Below, one piece after another: positions 6,403 through 8,873 of a stretch of DNA of 8,873 nucleotides (positions are counted from its first letter, which is position 1; each line of letters starts with the position of its first letter). A program made the position numbers and the translations under genes. This DNA comes from CAZWMK01 sp964635065. Lineage in GTDB: Bacteria > Pseudomonadota > Alphaproteobacteria > Sphingomonadales > Sphingomonadaceae. The notes under the pieces were generated by a model. The model did no database searches. It saw only the letters and a program-made list of their open reading frames with translations, and had not been told where the DNA came from. The DNA lies in assembly GCA_964635065.1 (NCBI GenBank), contig CAZWMK010000096.1:1-8873 (forward strand), read 5' to 3'.

Positions 6403-6863
6403 CAGCGCCCAGCCCCACACCCATCCCGCTGCCGCGCACCGAGGAAGAGCTGCACGCCTTCGTCCATAAATTCGTCGACGACGTGCCTCACCTCGCCCAT
6501 CTCGGCGCGACCTTCAGCGGCATGGGTGACGACTGGGCGGAAATGAAGATGGTCTATGCCCCTCACCTCGTCGCCGTCCCCGAAACGGGCGTCATTGCAT
6601 CGGGGCCGATTTTTTCGCTGATGGACACGGTGTCGGGGTTCACCGTCTACGCCAAGCTTGGTCATATCGAACCGCTGGCGACGCTTGATCTGCGCGTCGA
6701 TTATCTGCGGCCAGCAGAACCGGGCAAAACGGTGGTGGCCCGTTCGCAGTGCTACAAGCTGACGCGTCGGGTCGGCTTTGTTCACGGCATCGCCCATGAT
6801 GGCAACCCCGATCACCCGATCGCCCATGTCAGCGGCACCTTCATGCGGACAAGCGTGCAATGA
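6399..6863 (+). CDS. PaaI-like hotdog-fold thioesterase family protein (first of a tandem pair)
   Basis: This is a 154-residue protein of the hotdog 4HBT/PaaI superfamily, whose members usually hydrolyse acyl-CoA thioesters as dimers or tetramers. The core is SGPIFSLMDTVSGFTVY (residues 68-84) followed by TLDLRVDYLRPAEPG (95-109), the typical helix-then-strand order. The acidic residue expected to act in catalysis is D76. The usual HGG at the start of the central helix is replaced by SGP (68-70), which may change the oxyanion hole. A helical extension of about 40 residues precedes the hotdog core. Start and stop overlap sufE and the next gene by 4 bases each (ATGA). The substrate cannot be told from sequence. 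The pairing with a second, different hotdog gene suggests either two related activities or a mixed complex. Confidence 0.85.
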   Translation: MTAPSPTPIPLPRTEEELHAFVHKFVDDVPHLAHLGATFSGMGDDWAEMKMVYAPHLVAVPETGVIASGPIFSLMDTVSGFTVYAKLGHIEPLATLDLRVDYLRPAEPGKTVVARSQCYKLTRRVGFVHGIAHDGNPDHPIAHVSGTFMRTSVQ

Positions 6864-7261
6864 CGGAAAAGCAGCTGATTACCGCGGTGCCCTATGCCGC
6901 ATCAATGGGGGTGCGGCAGGCCGAAGACAAAACGGGCCTGCATTTCATCATGCCATTCGCCCCCTTCCTCACCGGCTCGCCGGGGCGGCTGCATGGCGGT
7001 GCCGTCGCTGGCCTTCTGGAAATCGCCGCCAACCGCACGGTGCGCCATGCGATCGGCACCGATACCGGCCCCTTCATGCTGAAACCGATCAACGTCACTG
7101 TCGATTATCTGCGCGAAGGTGCGCTGCGCGACACGCAGGCGCGGGCAGAAATCGTGCGGATGGGGCGGCGCATTGCCAATGTCCGGGTTGTGGCCTGGCA
7201 GGATGATCCCAGCCGCCCGATCGCGACAGCCCAGCTCAACCTGCTCATCGACCGCAGCTGA
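6860..7261 (+). CDS. PaaI-like hotdog-fold thioesterase family protein (second of a tandem pair)
   Basis: This 133-residue hotdog 4HBT/PaaI family protein is probably an acyl-CoA thioesterase. The motif GRLHGGAVAGLLEIAAN (residues 42-58) carries the canonical HGG (45-47) and places glutamate E54 where the preceding paralogue has aspartate. This is followed by KPINVTVDYLREG (75-87). The shared strand xVDYLR shows that the two genes are relatives, but they are clearly diverged and not a recent duplication. The ATG overlaps the previous stop (ATGA at 6860-6863). The gene is the last of the sufE operon. The 143 bases behind it up to 7404 contain a small imperfect hairpin near 7274-7293 (CCG-C-CGGT / ACCG-A-CGG) without a T-run, so no convincing terminator is visible. 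The neighbouring gene is read in the opposite direction. The substrate is unknown. Confidence 0.87.
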   Translation: MTEKQLITAVPYAASMGVRQAEDKTGLHFIMPFAPFLTGSPGRLHGGAVAGLLEIAANRTVRHAIGTDTGPFMLKPINVTVDYLREGALRDTQARAEIVRMGRRIANVRVVAWQDDPSRPIATAQLNLLIDRS

Positions 7262-7404
7262 CCGATCAGCAGGCCGCCGGTTCAGACCGACGGACTGGCC
7301 ATGACAAGGAACATCATCTTCACAAGGCGGAGCCGCCGGAACAGCTTTTGCATCATCTGATTCCCAAGAATCTTGCCTGATGCCATGCTGATAATGGGCA
7401 AATG

Positions 7405-7950
7405 TTACGCTTTGACGGCGGCCTCTGCGGCCAGGCGCGCGTCTTCGGCGCGGCGCAGCACCTCATAGGCCGCCTGCACCGCCTGAAAACGCTTGATCGC
7501 GGCCTCGTCACCCGGGTTGACGTCGGGATGAAATTTCTTGGCCAGTGCACGATAAGTGGTACGTACCATGTCGAAACTGGCGTCGGTGTCGAGCTCAAGT
7601 GCCTTCAGCGCATCGCATTCGGCGCGTGAGCGGCTGCCATCGCCCGGCCCGCCCCACGCCCAATGCTGCGAACGCTGATAGCGGCGCTGGCTCTGCTCCG
7701 CCTGTTCCCGGGCAGCCGCTTCCTCGGCGGACAGCCCGGCGAAATAATCCCAGCCACGATTATATTCGGCTGCATGTTCTTCGCAGAAATACCAGCGATC
7801 GGGGTTGTTCGGCGATTTCGGGGCAGGGCGATCCCCAACCTTGTCACAGCCGTGGCGGTCGCACAGGCGCACCTCCGCTGCCGCCCGTTCACTGCCATAA
7901 GGGCGCCATCGCGGAAAGCCCCAGTCATCGCTGCGCTTCTGTCGTGCCAT
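7405..7950 (-). CDS. J-domain protein with an N-terminal Cys/His (possible zinc) motif
   Basis: This 181-residue cytoplasmic protein carries a C-terminal J domain (about 113-166: ALKALELDTDASFDMVRTTY, then RALAKKFHPDVNPGDE). It has the essential HPD motif at 141-143, so it should stimulate an Hsp70 such as DnaK. It is not DnaJ: it has no Gly/Phe region and no four-repeat zinc finger, and the J domain is at the wrong end. The N-terminal part holds C30-x4-C35-x20-C56-x2-H59, which could bind one metal ion, then a conserved-looking aromatic stretch (YNRGWDYFAGLSAEE) and a charged Glu/Gln/Arg linker. Similar architectures are common in alphaproteobacteria, to my knowledge without an assigned client. 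The start is the ATG at 7948-7950; no Shine-Dalgarno sequence precedes it. It lies downstream of pckA on the same strand but beyond a terminator, so it needs its own promoter. Confidence 0.88.
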   Translation of the reverse strand: MARQKRSDDWGFPRWRPYGSERAAAEVRLCDRHGCDKVGDRPAPKSPNNPDRWYFCEEHAAEYNRGWDYFAGLSAEEAAAREQAEQSQRRYQRSQHWAWGGPGDGSRSRAECDALKALELDTDASFDMVRTTYRALAKKFHPDVNPGDEAAIKRFQAVQAAYEVLRRAEDARLAAEAAVKA

Positions 7951-8010
7951 GGCGAAAGACTATCCGACCCGTCCCGGAGATGCCAGAGCAACCCCGCCTC
8001 TTTGGCCATG

Positions 8011-8045
8011 AAAAAAGGCACGCCAGCAGAGCTGACGTGCCTTTT
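8011..8045 (-). terminator. Intrinsic terminator of pckA
   Basis: The stem is GGCACG (8017-8022), a C/A mismatch, CAGC, a three-base loop AGA, GCTG, and CGTGCC (8036-8041). It is flanked by six A residues at 8011-8016 and four T residues at 8042-8045. Read on the minus strand the hairpin is followed by TTTTTT, and it lies 22 bases after the pckA stop codon. It could also stop transcription in the plus direction because of the TTTT on the other side. Confidence 0.92.
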
Positions 8046-8066
8046 CCCTGTTCACAATGACGCGAA

Positions 8067-8873
8067 TCAGGCCGCCTTCGGCGCTGCCTGACGCACGCCT
8101 TCATCGACATGTTCGGCGAACTGCGCAAAGTTCGACACGAACAGGTCGACAAGCTTCTTGGCCTGCGCATCATAGGCAGCCTTGTCGGTCCAGGTCGCGC
8201 GCGGATCGAGGATTTGCGTATCGACGCCCGGCACCGCCACCGGCACCTGGAAACCGAAGTTCGGATCCGTGCGGAATTCGACATTGTTCAGGCTGCCGTC
8301 GAGCGCGGCGTTCAGGAGCGCGCGCGTCACCTTGATCGGCATGCGGCTGCCCGTGCCATACTGGCCGCCGGTCCAGCCGGTGTTGACCAGCCAGCAGTCG
8401 ACGCCGCCCTTGGCGATACGTTCTTTCAGGAGATTGCCGTAAACCGACGGATGACGCGGCATGAACGGTGCGCCAAAGCAGGTCGAGAAGGTGGCTTCCG
8501 GCTCGGTCACGCCGATTTCAGTGCCAGCGACCTTCGCGGTGTAGCCCGACAGGAAGTAATACATCGCCTGATCCGCAGTCAGCTTGGCGATCGGAGGCAG
8601 CACGCCGAAAGCATCGGCGGTCAGCATCACGATGTTCTTCGGCACAGGCCCCATGTTGGCTTCCGACGCGTTCGGGATGAAGTCGATCGGATAGGCGCCG
8701 CGCGTGTTTTCGGCCTTGCTATTGTCATCAAGGTCGAGTTCACGGGTCACCGGATCAATGACGACATTCTCCAGTACCGTACCGAAGCGCTTCGTAGTGG
8801 CGAAGATTTCCGGCTCGGCTTCAGCCGACAGACGGATCATCTTTGCATAGCAGCCGCCTTCGAAGTTGAAGAC
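8067..8873 (-). CDS. pckA: Phosphoenolpyruvate carboxykinase (ATP) (partial, C-terminal 268 residues)
   Basis: PckA converts oxaloacetate and ATP to phosphoenolpyruvate, CO2 and ADP, the entry step of gluconeogenesis from TCA-cycle intermediates. The gene runs off the right edge. The N-terminal half with the kinase P-loop and most metal ligands is outside. The visible part begins FNFEGGCYAKMI and includes ENTRGAYPI, with the substrate-binding arginine at fragment residue 58. It continues with LTADAFGVLPP, a conserved LVNTGW motif (in DCWLVNTGWTGG) and PGVDTQILDPR. These are features of the ATP-dependent bacterial type, not the GTP type. The frame is open from the edge, so the internal methionine at 8840 is not the start. 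It ends in TGA at 8067-8069 and is followed by a strong terminator. Identity is secure. Confidence 0.97.
   Translation of the reverse strand, partial: VFNFEGGCYAKMIRLSAEAEPEIFATTKRFGTVLENVVIDPVTRELDLDDNSKAENTRGAYPIDFIPNASEANMGPVPKNIVMLTADAFGVLPPIAKLTADQAMYYFLSGYTAKVAGTEIGVTEPEATFSTCFGAPFMPRHPSVYGNLLKERIAKGGVDCWLVNTGWTGGQYGTGSRMPIKVTRALLNAALDGSLNNVEFRTDPNFGFQVPVAVPGVDTQILDPRATWTDKAAYDAQAKKLVDLFVSNFAQFAEHVDEGVRQAAPKAA

Noticed and set aside
7274..7293. Hairpin behind the second hotdog gene as a terminator
   Set aside because: The stem is short with a mismatch and no T-run follows, so it cannot be called an intrinsic terminator.
7327..7338. GGCGGAGCCGCC palindrome in the gap between the hotdog and J-domain genes
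   Set aside because: It has only a five-base stem with a two-base loop and no T-run; such GC palindromes are expected by chance here.
7557..7568. Perfect 12-base palindrome TGGTACGTACCA
   Set aside because: It lies inside the J domain coding sequence and is explained by codons for Val-Arg-Thr-Thr; no promoter or gene start is nearby.

Overview
The window is a GC-rich stretch of ordinary bacterial chromosome, densely packed with housekeeping genes. Gene content and protein character point to an alphaproteobacterium, most likely of the order Sphingomonadales: an FtsY without a long acidic N-terminal domain, an MtaB-ftsY-YciB neighbourhood, an ATP-type PckA, and a J-domain protein with a Cys/His N-terminal part. 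This placement is an inference from sequence character, not from a search. I see no rRNA, tRNA, CRISPR array, insertion sequence, phage gene or clearly broken gene.

Left part (1-5221). The 5' part of ffh (SRP GTPase) and a DUF924 gene are read leftwards. A rightward gene train is divergent from them: dapF (lysine/peptidoglycan precursor), mtaB (tRNA ms2t6A modification), ftsY (SRP receptor) and yciB (membrane/septation protein). dapF, mtaB and ftsY are joined by 4-base start/stop overlaps and look translationally coupled. The train ends at a very strong intrinsic terminator. Both SRP GTPases, Ffh and its receptor FtsY, therefore lie within 5 kb of each other.

Middle part (5235-7261). sodB (iron-type superoxide dismutase) is read leftwards. 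It is divergent from a second rightward operon: sufE (sulfur acceptor for Fe-S cluster assembly) and two consecutive small hotdog-fold thioesterase-like genes, all joined by ATGA overlaps. The 145-base sodB-sufE gap carries a compact cluster of TACATG/TGTACATG repeats just upstream of the sodB ribosome binding site. This is the best candidate for an unrecognised regulatory site in the window.

Right part (7405-8873). A J-domain protein and the 3' part of pckA (PEP carboxykinase, gluconeogenesis) are read leftwards, separated by a clear intrinsic terminator for pckA.

Nothing here is a convincing new multi-gene system. The items most worth a second look are the repeat cluster at sodB, the tandem hotdog pair with complementary active-site motifs, and the Cys/His motif of the J-domain protein.
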